A stretch of DNA of 64,000 nucleotides from Acididesulfobacillus acetoxydans (GCF_902729405.1 NZ_LR746496.1:3224001-3288000), one strand, 5' to 3'; shown: positions 17,601 through 27,506, counted from the first letter of the stretch. A program made the numbers and translations. The notes: a model not told the origin generated them from the sequence alone.

Positions 17601-18840
17601 TATCATTGGAATCCACATCAGGGACGGTTGAAACGCGCCCCGTAATCGTCCGGCCCTGCCGGGCGACCAACGTTCTAAGCCTTACATTACGTCCGCCTAC
17701 CAAGTCAGCATGCAACGTATAACCGCAAGCTTCGCAGGTGAAGAGCAGTCCCTTTCCTGGCCGGTTGTTCTTGCTCGTATGCTCGCAACGGGGGCATCCT
17801 TGGCTTGTATAATGGGCATCCTGGCGGGTAGCGTACCCTCCGTACAGCGATGACTTATAGAGTATTTTGCTATGGAGATCAGCAAACGCCCATTGCTCCG
17901 CTTGGCGGCGTTCCTCTGTGTCTTTACGCTTCGTATTGATCTTTACCCGTATATGAGTTAAGTCTTCAATTCCCACCAGAACCTGGGGTTGGGCGATCTT
18001 GCGGCTTAGCCGGTGGTTCACATCGGAGGTTAACCGTCTCTCTCGCCTGCTTAAAGCCGCTAACCGGCGTTTAGCTGAACGAGTGCCTTTCTCCTGGAGC
18101 CGCTTTCTTAGCCGCTGCAAGTGCCGTTTCTTATGATGGATAGGCGAACCCTTGACAAAGATTGGCTTTTCACCGGTACCAACCACCGCCAGGTAGCGCA
18201 TCCCGACATCAACACCCTGCACTTGAGTCATATCGTTTAAGTCAACGCTTTGCTCACGTGTGATCGGGACGATCAGATATAATGCCTTGCGTCTTTTATC
18301 ATACCAGAGCTTGGCAGTGCCAATTTTCCACTCGCCCGAACGCAACCGCTCAACGTGAGGAGTCCACCCCTCATAAGCAACGCGAACTCGGCCTTCCAAT
18401 GTATTGACCGAGGCCGTTTGGTTCTTGCCGAACGAATAATCCCTGCCGTAGACTATTTCAGTCGTGCGCGATTTGAATTCGGGAGCTTTCTCCAAACCGT
18501 GGTAGTATTTCTTGGTGTACCCAAGTTTGCGATGCTCGGCGTTTTGTTTTATTTTTGTCCACTCTCCTTGGTAAGTGGACGCGACTCTGCGAATCGCCGA
18601 TTGAGCCAACTGAGACGGAAGATTATACCGGATACGCAATTCTCTGTAGAGCAGATCGTTTAACTTTCGCTTATTAGCGCGCTTGTCAAGCTGGGTAAAA
18701 GCGTATCGACTAACATAGTTCATCGCATCCCTGTAGGAGTCCATCGTGCGGAGTAGCAGTGCTTTTTGTTCGTAGTTTGCGGAAAGTTTCAGTTTTATAG
18801 ACAACGTGAGACTGTCTTTAACTACATAGGGTTCATTCAT
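17542..18840 (-). CDS. tnpB: RNA-guided nuclease TnpB (IS605 OrfB family)
   Basis: 432 residues. The RuvC residues are all present: D211 in GVDVG, E292 in GIEDL and D379 in HADLVGGRN. The zinc ribbon between has CPRC and CEAC. The N-terminal OrfB helix-turn-helix region is intact. The start ATG (18838-18840) has AAGGGGGTG upstream. TnpB cleaves DNA under guide RNA and keeps the element in place after excision. It looks functional; mobility would need a TnpA supplied in trans. Confidence 0.9.
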   Translation of the reverse strand: MNEPYVVKDSLTLSIKLKLSANYEQKALLLRTMDSYRDAMNYVSRYAFTQLDKRANKRKLNDLLYRELRIRYNLPSQLAQSAIRRVASTYQGEWTKIKQNAEHRKLGYTKKYYHGLEKAPEFKSRTTEIVYGRDYSFGKNQTASVNTLEGRVRVAYEGWTPHVERLRSGEWKIGTAKLWYDKRRKALYLIVPITREQSVDLNDMTQVQGVDVGMRYLAVVGTGEKPIFVKGSPIHHKKRHLQRLRKRLQEKGTRSAKRRLAALSRRERRLTSDVNHRLSRKIAQPQVLVGIEDLTHIRVKINTKRKDTEERRQAEQWAFADLHSKILYKSSLYGGYATRQDAHYTSQGCPRCEHTSKNNRPGKGLLFTCEACGYTLHADLVGGRNVRLRTLVARQGRTITGRVSTVPDVDSNDTGPDPVEESRNPLTLVRGS

Positions 18841-18939
18841 TATTTCACCCCCTTCCACCCCTTCCTAAATTATACAAAACAATGGTTGAAGATGTAAAGG
18901 GGCGGCCTTTCCCCTCCTGAATGAATTCAGAAGTATCCA

Positions 18940-19344
18940 GGCCGCGACGGTCATGAAAAGAATGGCATCCTTTTCGTATTTTTCGATCTCGCTCAAAATC
19001 GAATGGAGAATCTCAGCGTTTTTCTGGGCAAGTTCCAGCCTGGTCTGTCCCGGTGCTTGATTCGCTCCTGCCGTTATCACAATAACTTCGGCCCCGCTAC
19101 ACTCCTCATACCCTCCTGCCCGAACTTCTACCGGCGAAACGAAAGGAAGTCCATGGCTTAAGTCCATAACTTCTCCTTCCGCTTTCTTCCGGTTGATATC
19201 CACCATGATCAATTCCGTACACAATCCCCGGATCATAGCAGCATAGGCAATACTCGCCCCCACAAATCCGCTTCCGATGATGACGACTTTACTGTCATGG
19301 ATGCTCAAACCAACCACCTGCTCTTTCTCCACTAGAATGCCCAC
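18940..19344 (-). pseudogene. ldh: L-lactate dehydrogenase, 5' part (split by IS)
   Basis: N-terminal half: SKVVIIGSGFVGASIAYAA is the NAD-binding Rossmann fold with GxGxxG, MVDINRKKAEGE binds the adenosine ribose, and AGANQAPGQTRLEL is the substrate loop. The last ldh codons before the element read ILFMTVAA. The frame continues into the element to a stop. Confidence 0.9.
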
Positions 19345-19496
19345 AGAAGAAAGCCGTTTATGCGATAGAGACTCACAGCCCGGATAATCTTGCCAATGCC
19401 AGCGGTCTGCTCGTAGTGCTGCAACGAGAGACCGTTTTTCTTTGCCTTACCTCTGTTCACTCAAACCCCTGCCGCACTCCAGGCAGGTGCTTGACT

Positions 19497-19817
19497 TCAC
19501 TGCTTCTTGATCTCAACCAAAATCTGACTGGCGTTAAAGATCGAAGAATAGGCCCCACTGAACACCCCAATCAGCATGGCCAAAGCGAAGATCTTCGTGG
19601 ATGCGCCGCCCAGAATATAGACGGAGAACAGGGCAATGAGTACCGTGATGACGGTGTCATTGATGAAGTAACCGAAAATGGTCAGAATGGCCGCCACGAA
19701 GGTCGCGTCAACCTGCCATTGAAACAGGGAAAAAATGCCCAGCGCAACCAGAACGTCGTGCACGAGGGCAATAATTCCCGAAATGGCATAGCTGAATTGG
19801 AAACGAATTGTGCCCAA
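19497..19817 (-). pseudogene. secF: secF remnant with internal deletion
   Basis: 106 codons of the preprotein translocase subunit SecF: ISGIIALVHDVLVALGIFSL, VDATFVAAILTIFGYFINDT and LIGVFSGAYSSIFNAS are SecF membrane motifs. The first ~170 residues are absent, and the loop after GYFINDT (normally DRIRE...) is deleted, so two distant parts are joined in frame. An intact secF must lie elsewhere. Confidence 0.8.
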
Positions 19818-19837
19818 TCAAAAGGGAATGTAAATTA

Positions 19838-21310
19838 TTTTGTGTAAATGGAATCTTTGCTCAAACGATTTTTGGGTTAGAATATAGCTGGCTCTTGCCA
19901 ATCTGGGAGGGCAGGGCTCTGCTGGAGAGCAACCTGAGCGCCCAGCTGGTTTCTGCCGGAGGAAATGGGAACTGTCTGTTCGAGGTTTCCCTTTCCAACT
20001 CCATTTCCTCACGGGCAGAACCAAGGCGATAAACTCCAGGGGCGAAGCCCCTGACTAGAGGGCACCGCTGAGCCGGTCCCCATATTGTATCGCAAACTGT
20101 GAGATACATTCTGCCCAATTTTGAACGGGCATAGTCCATTTCTTCGTGATTTCCATGGTTGCCAGGTAAACGATTTTTCGTAGGGCATCATCCGTGGGAA
20201 AAGCCGTTTTCGTTTTCGTGATTTTCCGCAGTTGTCGGTGATAGGCTTCCACTGTATTGGTTGTATAAATCAGCCGGCGGATTTCTCGGGGGAAAGCAAA
20301 GTAAGTGGTGAGCTCCAGCCAGTTGTTTTCCCAGGAACGAATTACCAATGGAAATTTCTTACCCCATTTTTCTTTGAACATTTCGAAAGCAAATTCGGCT
20401 TCATCCAAAGTCGCCGCTTGGTAAACCTGTTTTAAGTCAGCCATCACCGGCTTTCGATCTTTGAAGGAAATATACTTCATGGAGTTGCGAATCTGATGAA
20501 TCACGCACAGTTGAATCGATGTTCGGGGAAAAACGCTGTTTATGGCCTCTGAGAAGCCTGTCAGCCCGTCTTTGCTGGCAATTAGGATGTCTTCTACGCC
20601 CCGATTCTTTAAGTCGTTGCAGACACTGAGCCAGAAGCTGGCACTTTCACTTTCGCCAATCCAGATTCCGAGAATATCTTTACGGCCTTGTACATCCAGG
20701 CCCAAAACAGAGTAAGCGGCTTTGGTGACAATCCGATTATCTTTGCGAACCTTGAAGTGAATCGCGTCCAGAAAGACGATGGGATAGATACGCTCAAGGG
20801 GTCTGCATTGCCATTCTGTGACGAGTGGCATGACCTTGTCCGTGATTTTACTGACCAACTCGGCTGAGACATCAATGCCGTAGATATCGCGCATATGGGC
20901 TTCAATATCCCGGGTCGACATGCCTTTGGCATACATCGCGATAATCTGTTGTTCGAGTTCACTGGCGTTTTTCTCGTACTTCTTGATGATGTGTGGTTCA
21001 AACTCGCCGTTGCGATCCCGGGGAATCGCCAGTTCTGTTTCACCCATACGTGTTTGAATGGTCTTTCTCGAATATCCATTGCGACTGTTGCCTGAATTGT
21101 TGCCCTCAACACTGTGTTTTTCATAACCAAGATGGTCGCTCATCTCGGTTTCCAGAATCTCCTGCAGGGTGCGTCTGAAGAGGTCTTTGAGCGTGTTGTG
21201 GACGTCTTCGACGGTCTTACAGTCCTTGGCGACTTCACGGGCTAACCGGTCTTTAACATCTTGCATAAATGATCAACTCCTTATTGGTAGTTTTAACCAT
21301 TTACACAAAA
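19838..21310. mobile_element. IS256-family insertion sequence
   Basis: Bounded by 14-base inverted repeats TTTTGTGTAAATGG (19838-19851, and inverted at 21297-21310). It holds one Mutator-type transposase. About 200 bases lie between the transposase stop and the left end, more than usual. No 8-9 base target duplication is visible, so flanking DNA was probably rearranged after insertion. Confidence 0.88.
20055..21266 (-). CDS. IS256-family (Mutator) transposase
   Basis: 403 residues, the normal length. The DDE residues are in FLDAIHFKV, IASKDGLTGF and TTNTVEAYHRQL; the CVIHQIRNS motif lies between. The gene is intact and could be active. Confidence 0.95.
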   Translation of the reverse strand: MQDVKDRLAREVAKDCKTVEDVHNTLKDLFRRTLQEILETEMSDHLGYEKHSVEGNNSGNSRNGYSRKTIQTRMGETELAIPRDRNGEFEPHIIKKYEKNASELEQQIIAMYAKGMSTRDIEAHMRDIYGIDVSAELVSKITDKVMPLVTEWQCRPLERIYPIVFLDAIHFKVRKDNRIVTKAAYSVLGLDVQGRKDILGIWIGESESASFWLSVCNDLKNRGVEDILIASKDGLTGFSEAINSVFPRTSIQLCVIHQIRNSMKYISFKDRKPVMADLKQVYQAATLDEAEFAFEMFKEKWGKKFPLVIRSWENNWLELTTYFAFPREIRRLIYTTNTVEAYHRQLRKITKTKTAFPTDDALRKIVYLATMEITKKWTMPVQNWAECISQFAIQYGDRLSGAL

Positions 21311-21316
21311 CTTCAT

Positions 21317-21549
21317 ACGTCCTCAATCAAAATTAAAAATCATACCCTCTGAACTCCCCGTAGATATCGCCCGTACGTCCGTTTGTCCGTAGATGTTATC
21401 GATGATCACCACTAACACCACTCTATTCTTAACCCGCATAAAGTATTTCTCAAACACCAAGGTCCCAATCCAAATTCCCTTGCCCAAGTCATGAGCTTCT
21501 TCATGGACCAAATCAGGGAAATACTTACCTTAAAATTGCTAATGCTCAT
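21317..21549 (-). pseudogene. DUF6054-like protein, frameshifted
   Basis: An ATG (21547-21549) with AAAGGAG upstream opens MSISNFKVS; the match then shifts frame to LVHEEAHDLGKGIWIG, LVFEKYFMRVKNRVVL and ISTGSSEGMIFNFD, as I recall from the DUF6054 family. The C-terminal part is missing next to the IS256 end. Confidence 0.5.
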
Positions 21550-21609
21550 TCTTCTCGCTCCTTTATCTAACAATTGAAACCGTGATTCCCAACGCTTTCA
21601 TCATATACA

Positions 21610-21670
21610 TATACGTTATGGCCCAACGCCTGCTTACGAAAAAGTAAAGATATTCTCACAAAATGGTTAA
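21610..21670 (+). repeat. 61-bp intergenic repeat, copy A
   Basis: About 84 percent identical (10 mismatches by eye) to 27804-27864 in the same orientation; the shared core is AAAGATATTCTYACAAAATR. It ends on the tetR stop codon. Confidence 0.75.
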
Positions 21671-22254
21671 TGTGTCGAAGAATGCTCCTCCTCATATTGT
21701 TTTAAGGCGTTCAGCATGGTGCCGCGCACGGTGATCGACAGGTTTCTTATGATTTTCTCCGGCTTCTCCTTCATACCCTTCTGCATCCACTGGATGAGAA
21801 GACCCACAAAAGACACGGTGTAGAAATTGGCCAGGAAGTCCTTGTACGTCTCATCCACCTTCATCTCACCTGCCAGGGTGATCACCACGTGTTTGACTAA
21901 GCCGTAGACAACCGAATAGAGAAAATTCTCCAGGTGATCGCGTCCCAAGGAATAGAACGTGCAAAGGCATATTTCTTTGTTATTTTGTATGTACAGAAAT
22001 ATATTGAGAAAGCCCTCTTGCCAGGTATTGCAATCATCGTGGGTTTGCAGCTGGGCAATGGCTTCTTCTTGGTAGATCCAGCCCAACAGTTCGTAAACAT
22101 CATGAAAATGATAATAAAAGGTACGGCGGTTTAAATGGCATTCATCCACAATTTCTTGAACCGTAATTTTATTGAGCGATTTTGTCGTCATAAGGCGTTT
22201 TAACGCTTCCGCCAATACTTTTTTCGTCATCTCTGTCATCACGGAATGAGCCAT
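21667..22254 (-). CDS. TetR/AcrR family transcriptional regulator
   Basis: 195 residues. The N-terminal helix-turn-helix (ITVQEIVDECHLNRRTFYYH) is followed by a C-terminal ligand domain of the DhaS-like TetR_C type (YTVSFVGLLIQWMQKGMKEK). It is divergent from the oleate hydratase gene with 228 bases between, so it probably represses that gene in response to fatty acids, as described for other hydratase-linked TetR regulators. Confidence 0.88.
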   Translation of the reverse strand: MAHSVMTEMTKKVLAEALKRLMTTKSLNKITVQEIVDECHLNRRTFYYHFHDVYELLGWIYQEEAIAQLQTHDDCNTWQEGFLNIFLYIQNNKEICLCTFYSLGRDHLENFLYSVVYGLVKHVVITLAGEMKVDETYKDFLANFYTVSFVGLLIQWMQKGMKEKPEKIIRNLSITVRGTMLNALKQYEEEHSSTH

Positions 22255-22482
22255 ACCGCTCCCCCCTTGCGATCTTCCCTAGTTTTTCACGGCCTTGTCC
22301 CCTTTGCTCCTCCTTCTACCGTCCTTGTCTTTCCCTGCCGGGCCAAAACCGTTGCACACTTTGTATCTTTTGTGACGACATTACGCAAACTCAAACTATT
22401 GACCATTTCATCCAGCTTCTTCGCAGGCTAAGATAGTTGCAGAACGTAAAAACTCCAAAGAACAAGAAAGGTAGGGTGGCAT

Positions 22483-24186
22483 ATGGGCAGCTATCAACAC
22501 ATCAACCCCTTAAAAGAAACCGGAAGCGAAAACAAAAGAGCCTATCTGATCGGAGGCGGGATCGCGTCTCTGGCCGCGGCAGCGTATCTTATTCGTGACG
22601 GGCATATGGATGGAAATAACATTACGATTCTGGAAGAAACCCCGGTCTTGGGCGGCGCCATGGATGGAGCCGGAGATGCCGAACACGGCTACATCATACG
22701 CGGGGGCAGGGAACTGGAAGAGCACTATGAATGCGCCTGGGATCTGTTCAGTTTCATTCCTTCGCTCAATAACCCTGAAAGAACCGTCCTCGATGAATTC
22801 CGCGAGCTGAACCTGGCGGAGCCCAACGAGTCCAACAACCGTTTAACTCACCAATGCGGTCAAAAAGCGGACTTTTCCCATCTGGGACTATCCAACGCGC
22901 ATGTTAAACAAATCACGGCTCTGATCCTGGCCACGGAGGAGAGTCTTGGCTCCACGACGGTTGAGGAATTCTTCGACCCGTCTTTCCTGGAAACCAACCT
23001 GTGGTGTTTCTGGCGTTCCATGTTCGCCTTCGAAAACTGGCACAGCGTGGTGGAAATGAAGCGGTATATGGAACGCTTCATGCACATGCTGCCGGGTATG
23101 AACCAACTTAAAGGAATTCTGCACACCCAGTACAACCAGTATGATGCCCTGATTCTTCCCTTACTCACCTGGTTGAAAGATAAGAACGTGAACTTTGATC
23201 TTGGCGCCCAGGTCACGGACCTGGATATTCAGCTTAGCGGCGGAACAAAGACGGTAACCGGGATCCATATCCTGCGCCGGAGTAAGCCCGACAAGATCGG
23301 GGTTGACGAAAACACACTGGTGTTCGTCACCAATGGCTCGATGACCGAAAACTCCACCCTGGGTAGTATGCACAAACCCGCCGTTTTGAACCGGGACACC
23401 ACCCGTCCGGGCTGCTGGACCCTTTGGAAGAAGATCGCGGCCAAAGACCCGTCCTTTGGCCATCCCGAGGTATTCTGCGGTGACATTGATAAGACCAAGT
23501 GGGAATCCTTCACCCTGACCTTCAAAACCCCTCTGATGAACCAATTCCTCAAGGAATTTACGGGCAACGATCCCCTCAGCGGAGGCCCTGCTACCGGGGG
23601 AGTGGTCACCATCAAAGACTCGAACTGGCTCATGAGTTGGACCTGCTCCAAGCAGCCCCATTTCATCAACCAACCAAAGGATGTCTTAGTCTTATGGGCC
23701 TATGGCTTGTTCCCGGACAATGTCGGCAATTTTGTCAAGAAGAAAATGTCCGATTGCACCGGTGAGGAACTGGCCACAGAACTACTATATCACATGGGAC
23801 TCCGGGACAAAATCCCCGAAATATTAAAGGATGCCAACGTCATCCCGTGCATGATGCCTTATATCACCAGCCAATTCATGCCCCGGGTCAAGGGCGACCG
23901 CCCGGACGTCGTTCCCGCGGGCAGCACTAACCTAGCCTTTCTCGGTCAGTTTGCCGAAGTTCCCGACGATTGTGTTTTCACGGTGGAATACTCGGTCAGG
24001 ACCGCCATGATGGCTGTGTATCAATTGCTGGGTTTGGAAAAAGAGGTGATTCCGGTTTATCCCTCGAAATATGACATCCGTGTCCTGGCCGCCGCGGCCA
24101 AAACTTTGACCGACGGACGCCCCCTTCCCGGCCAGAGTATTGTTCGTAAACTTCTCAAGGACACAACCCTGGAAGGTCTGGTGTGA
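22483..24186 (+). CDS. ohyA: Oleate hydratase (MCRA family)
   Basis: 567 residues, the normal length. It adds water to the cis-9 double bond of oleate and similar acids, giving 10-hydroxy fatty acids; FAD serves a structural role. The FAD-binding motif is YLIGGGIASLAAAAYLIRDG near residue 20, followed by MDGAGDAEHGYIIRGGRELE. FRSMFAFENWHS-type and LTWLKDKNVNFDLG segments are family signatures. AAGGTAGGGTGG precedes the ATG. It acts as a fatty-acid detoxification enzyme at the membrane. Confidence 0.93.
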   Translation: MGSYQHINPLKETGSENKRAYLIGGGIASLAAAAYLIRDGHMDGNNITILEETPVLGGAMDGAGDAEHGYIIRGGRELEEHYECAWDLFSFIPSLNNPERTVLDEFRELNLAEPNESNNRLTHQCGQKADFSHLGLSNAHVKQITALILATEESLGSTTVEEFFDPSFLETNLWCFWRSMFAFENWHSVVEMKRYMERFMHMLPGMNQLKGILHTQYNQYDALILPLLTWLKDKNVNFDLGAQVTDLDIQLSGGTKTVTGIHILRRSKPDKIGVDENTLVFVTNGSMTENSTLGSMHKPAVLNRDTTRPGCWTLWKKIAAKDPSFGHPEVFCGDIDKTKWESFTLTFKTPLMNQFLKEFTGNDPLSGGPATGGVVTIKDSNWLMSWTCSKQPHFINQPKDVLVLWAYGLFPDNVGNFVKKKMSDCTGEELATELLYHMGLRDKIPEILKDANVIPCMMPYITSQFMPRVKGDRPDVVPAGSTNLAFLGQFAEVPDDCVFTVEYSVRTAMMAVYQLLGLEKEVIPVYPSKYDIRVLAAAAKTLTDGRPLPGQSIVRKLLKDTTLEGLV

Positions 24187-24260
24187 GAGCGCCCTGGACT
24201 GTCTTGGACTGCCCTAGAGTGCCTTGGACTGCCTTGGTCTTGTCCTTGCCAACCCGGGGT
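24187..24260 (+). repeat. Short degenerate tandem repeat
   Basis: Four to five imperfect copies of a 10-15-base unit around CCTTGGACTG directly after the oleate hydratase stop. It is non-coding. Confidence 0.6.
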
Positions 24261-24379
24261 AAAATAGGATAAGTTATCAGCAGCTTTAAAGTTTTTTAAG
24301 GAATTTTTATCAAGGGTTTAAAGGGATTTTAAATCTGCCCGCTATAATGACCTCGAAACCAAAAGAAGGAGGTCATTAA

Positions 24380-25054
24380 ATGAATAAGCTCAAATTGTTG
24401 TACGATGTGGTTACGACCCTGAAAGAAAAGGAAAGCGTCAATGGGTCCCTGGTCCTGGAAGGGAAAAAAGATCAAGTCCGCTTCCTGAGCCTCCGCAATG
24501 ACTTCCAGAAAAACTTCGCCGTCGGGGAAGTCAAAGCGAAGATCAGCGCGGAGCTCGACATGGAAGGGAAAAAGGTCAAACACGAAACCAGCCTTGAGTT
24601 CAATTCCGCAGACCAGGCGGCGGGAATGCACCGGCACTGGGGAAGGCACATGCACCATCATTTCGGACCCGGAATGATCGATGGCGAAGGAATTGGGCAT
24701 CCGGGAATCAAGCACAAACTGACGGCGCTCGCTTCCTTCCTAAACCTGCTCGACACGATGCAGGTCAGTGAACGAGAGGACAAGACATGGCTTACGCTCA
24801 ATTTGGGCGAATTTCTGACCCAGTTTAAAACCATGCATGCCGGAATGCCTCAAGGACCGGAGCACGAACTTCATATTCCCCTGCCCTTCAGGGAATTTGC
24901 GGCCATGGAAAAGCCCGCTGCGGAGCTCACTCTGCAAGTCAACAAGAAGAAAGAAGTTGAGCAGATAACCTTTAAGGTGGAAGGAAAAACGGAGGGCGAG
25001 CTCGGGGCCGCCAAAGGCCTGAGTCTTCAGGGAGAGCTGCAGTTTGCCTGGTAA
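24380..25054 (+). CDS. Hypothetical cytoplasmic protein
   Basis: 224 residues, no signal peptide or membrane segment. The N-terminus (MNKLKLLYDVVTTLKEKES) and alternating beta-strand-like parts suggest a soluble beta-rich protein. A histidine-rich segment (MHRHWGRHMHHHFG) at about residues 83-96 could bind metal. A strong GGAGGTCATTAA site precedes the ATG. It lies upstream of a two-component system, but 377 bases separate them. I do not recognise a family. Confidence 0.75.
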   Translation: MNKLKLLYDVVTTLKEKESVNGSLVLEGKKDQVRFLSLRNDFQKNFAVGEVKAKISAELDMEGKKVKHETSLEFNSADQAAGMHRHWGRHMHHHFGPGMIDGEGIGHPGIKHKLTALASFLNLLDTMQVSEREDKTWLTLNLGEFLTQFKTMHAGMPQGPEHELHIPLPFREFAAMEKPAAELTLQVNKKKEVEQITFKVEGKTEGELGAAKGLSLQGELQFAW

Positions 25055-25431
25055 GAAACAGACAGGCTCGCTTGCCAGGTGAGAAACAGACAGGCTCGTT
25101 TGCCCGCTAGAGAGTCATCAAGACAGAGTCTACCCAGCGATACGAGGGGCGCTGAACATTCCGGGTGAATTTCGCGCCCCCGCTTGTATCGCTTGTCTTA
25201 TTCGACCAATTGCTCCACAGGACTCTCCTTATACTCCAACGGAGTCATTGGAACACCGGCTGAGCCCCCAAGCAGCGAGGACTCAAGAAAACTCCCGCAG
25301 GCGCGGGGATTGCTCACGTGAGCGATTGGTTCAATCAGGGTTGAGGGAAGTTCCCCTATTTTCTTTATTTCTTCTTAACTTAGGGCGATTACCTTCTGGC
25401 GTAACAAAAAAGGGCAGCGGGTGTGTGACTA
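25055..25431. other. Intergenic stretch
   Basis: Holds two near-identical lines of about 25 bases (GAAACAGACAGGCTCG at 25055 and 25083) after the hypothetical gene. No gene, promoter or terminator of confidence was seen. Confidence 0.4.
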
Positions 25432-26823
25432 ATGCAAGGAAAATTCGCAGAAAATGTGAAAGAATACTTCAGAGGGCTGTGGAACAAGCGGAAGACGAAA
25501 TCCGCCGACGGCTCTCCGACCAAACCGAGGGAAGCTTCTTTGCTGCGGGAGAAGTATTTCCGTGAAATCCGCGAGCTGCGCCGGAGACAGGCGGAGGAAC
25601 GCCATAAACAACACCGCAAATTCCACGAGGAATTCGCCCGCCTGCACGGAGGGCACCGAAGAATTCATCACCCTGAGGAGTTCAGGCGGCTGCACCGTTC
25701 GTTGAGATTTTTACGCCCGCTCGCTCTGATTTTGAATCTGGCGATTTTGTACATTCTCTTCCGCTGGGTCGGGATTCGGGCCATCGGCATCGTTTTTGCC
25801 TTTTTGATCGTGGCCAAGGAGGTGGCGCAGCTCGTCTTTTTCGGGCGCCTGGAAAAAAGGGTCTTTCAACCGGTCAGCCGGCTTAAAACAGGATTTGCCG
25901 AGATAGCCCGCGGCAATTATCACGTTTCCCTGGAGCCCGGTATTGAGGACGAGTTTTTAGGGGAATTAATTCACTCATTCAATAACATGGCAGCCAAACT
26001 GAGCGAAAGTCAAAGGATCAATTCCGAGTATGAAGAGAACAGGAAGACGTTGGTGGCGAATATCTCCCATGATCTCAAAACCCCGATAACCTCCATCCAG
26101 GGGTATCTGGAAATGATCCTGGAGGGGCATGTCAGCGAGCCGGAAAAACTCAAACGCTATTTGCGCACGATTTATAATAACTCGACCTATATGAACAAGC
26201 TCATTGATGATTTGTTTTTGTTTTCCAAGCTGGATTTGGCTAAAATGGACCTAAACTATGATATCCTTAAGATACGCCCCTTCATGAGTGACTTGATGGC
26301 TGAATTTGAGTTTGAATTGCTGGACAGGCATCATGAGTTTACCTATAGGGATCAGATGAAGGAGACGCCATCCGTTAGGATTGACGGCAAGAGGGTGCAG
26401 CAAGCCATTCGGAATATTATCGGCAACGCTGTGAAATACGGCCCGGCCGACCTGCGCGTCGATACGGATTTGTACGCAGAGGGGAACTTTGTCTGCCTCA
26501 GCATCAGAGACAACGGCCCGGGCATACCGGAGGAGAAACTCCCCTATATTTTTGACCGGTTTTACCGGATTGATCCCGAACGCTCCAAGGACCTCATGAG
26601 CACAGGGCTCGGTTTGGCCATCGCCAGGGAACTGATTGAAGCGCAGGAGGGCGAAGTGGTGGCTTCCAGTCCGGCGGAAGGCGGCACCTGCTTCACGATC
26701 AAGCTGCCGATCGCCGGCAACGCAGTTAATAGCGACCAAAAGACCAGTGAGCCCGCGGGAGCGGCTGCAGGCCGACGGGACAGCGCGGTAAACAGCGACG
26801 AGGAAAACGGAGACGAAGTATGA
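25432..26823 (+). CDS. Sensor histidine kinase
   Basis: 463 residues. An N-terminal charged, arginine/histidine-rich cytoplasmic part (1-95) is followed by two membrane helices (about 97-140) with almost no external loop, then HAMP, HisKA with the phosphoacceptor ANISHDLKTPI, and HATPase boxes NIIGNAVKY, IRDNGPGIP and STGLGLAIAREL. The lack of an external sensor domain suggests sensing in or at the membrane. The stop overlaps the next start (ATGA), so kinase and regulator are co-translated. Confidence 0.93.
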   Translation: MQGKFAENVKEYFRGLWNKRKTKSADGSPTKPREASLLREKYFREIRELRRRQAEERHKQHRKFHEEFARLHGGHRRIHHPEEFRRLHRSLRFLRPLALILNLAILYILFRWVGIRAIGIVFAFLIVAKEVAQLVFFGRLEKRVFQPVSRLKTGFAEIARGNYHVSLEPGIEDEFLGELIHSFNNMAAKLSESQRINSEYEENRKTLVANISHDLKTPITSIQGYLEMILEGHVSEPEKLKRYLRTIYNNSTYMNKLIDDLFLFSKLDLAKMDLNYDILKIRPFMSDLMAEFEFELLDRHHEFTYRDQMKETPSVRIDGKRVQQAIRNIIGNAVKYGPADLRVDTDLYAEGNFVCLSIRDNGPGIPEEKLPYIFDRFYRIDPERSKDLMSTGLGLAIARELIEAQEGEVVASSPAEGGTCFTIKLPIAGNAVNSDQKTSEPAGAAAGRRDSAVNSDEENGDEV

Positions 26824-27506
26824 AAAACGTCTTGATCATAGAAGACGACCTTAATATCGCTGAGATGGAGCGGGATTATCTTCAGCTGAACGGCTATAAG
26901 GTGGAGATCAGCCAAGAAGGAGTAGCGGGTTTGAAGAAAGCCCTCTCCGGCATTTACGATATCCTCATTGTCGATCTGATGCTCCCGCAAAAAGACGGAT
27001 TTGAAATCATTAAAGAGGTCCGGAAAAAGCTGGAGATCCCGGTCATTGTTGTTTCCGCCCGCAGTGAGGATATTGATAAGATCAGGGGCCTGGATTCCGG
27101 GGCCGACGACTACCTGACAAAACCGTTCAGTCCGGCTGAACTCATGGCCAGGATCAAATCCCATTTGACGCGGTATGAACGCCTCACCGGTAAAGCAACG
27201 GCTGCGGAGGTCATCAATCGCGGCGGATTAGAAATCAACACCGCCTCTCATCAAGTCTATGTCAATGGCAAAGAGGTCTCCTTCACGACCAAGGAATATG
27301 AACTCTTACTCTTTTTTGCTGCCAATCCGAACATCGTTTTCACAAAAGAGCACCTTTTCAATACGATCTGGGGAGAGGATTGCTATGGAGACCCGGCGAC
27401 CGTGGCGGTTCACGTTCAGAAGGTAAGAAAAAAGATTGAAAGGGATTCCGCTAATCCCGCTTATATCGAGACCATCTGGGGAACGGGTTATCGCTTCAAC
27501 GCTTAG
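26820..27506 (+). CDS. OmpR-family response regulator
   Basis: 228 residues: receiver domain with D9/D10, phosphoacceptor D52 (IVDLMLP) and conserved lysine in LTKPFSP, then a winged-helix DNA-binding domain (TKEYELLLFF, VAVHVQKVRKKIE, ETIWGTGYRF). It is the partner of the overlapping kinase gene. Target genes are not evident; the alcohol dehydrogenase or the histidine-rich hypothetical gene are only positional candidates. Confidence 0.94.
   Translation: MKNVLIIEDDLNIAEMERDYLQLNGYKVEISQEGVAGLKKALSGIYDILIVDLMLPQKDGFEIIKEVRKKLEIPVIVVSARSEDIDKIRGLDSGADDYLTKPFSPAELMARIKSHLTRYERLTGKATAAEVINRGGLEINTASHQVYVNGKEVSFTTKEYELLLFFAANPNIVFTKEHLFNTIWGEDCYGDPATVAVHVQKVRKKIERDSANPAYIETIWGTGYRFNA

Larger units (their letters stand above)
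17540..18939 (-). mobile_element. IS200/IS605-type element with tnpB only, in ldh
   Basis: 1400 bases whose limits are set by comparison with the second copy at 37711-38777: both share sequence from ATTCAACTACCCC to GTATCCA and differ outside. No tnpA is present and no target duplication exists, as expected for this family. The right end carries the hairpin CCCCTGACTAAAGTCAGAGG. Confidence 0.88.
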
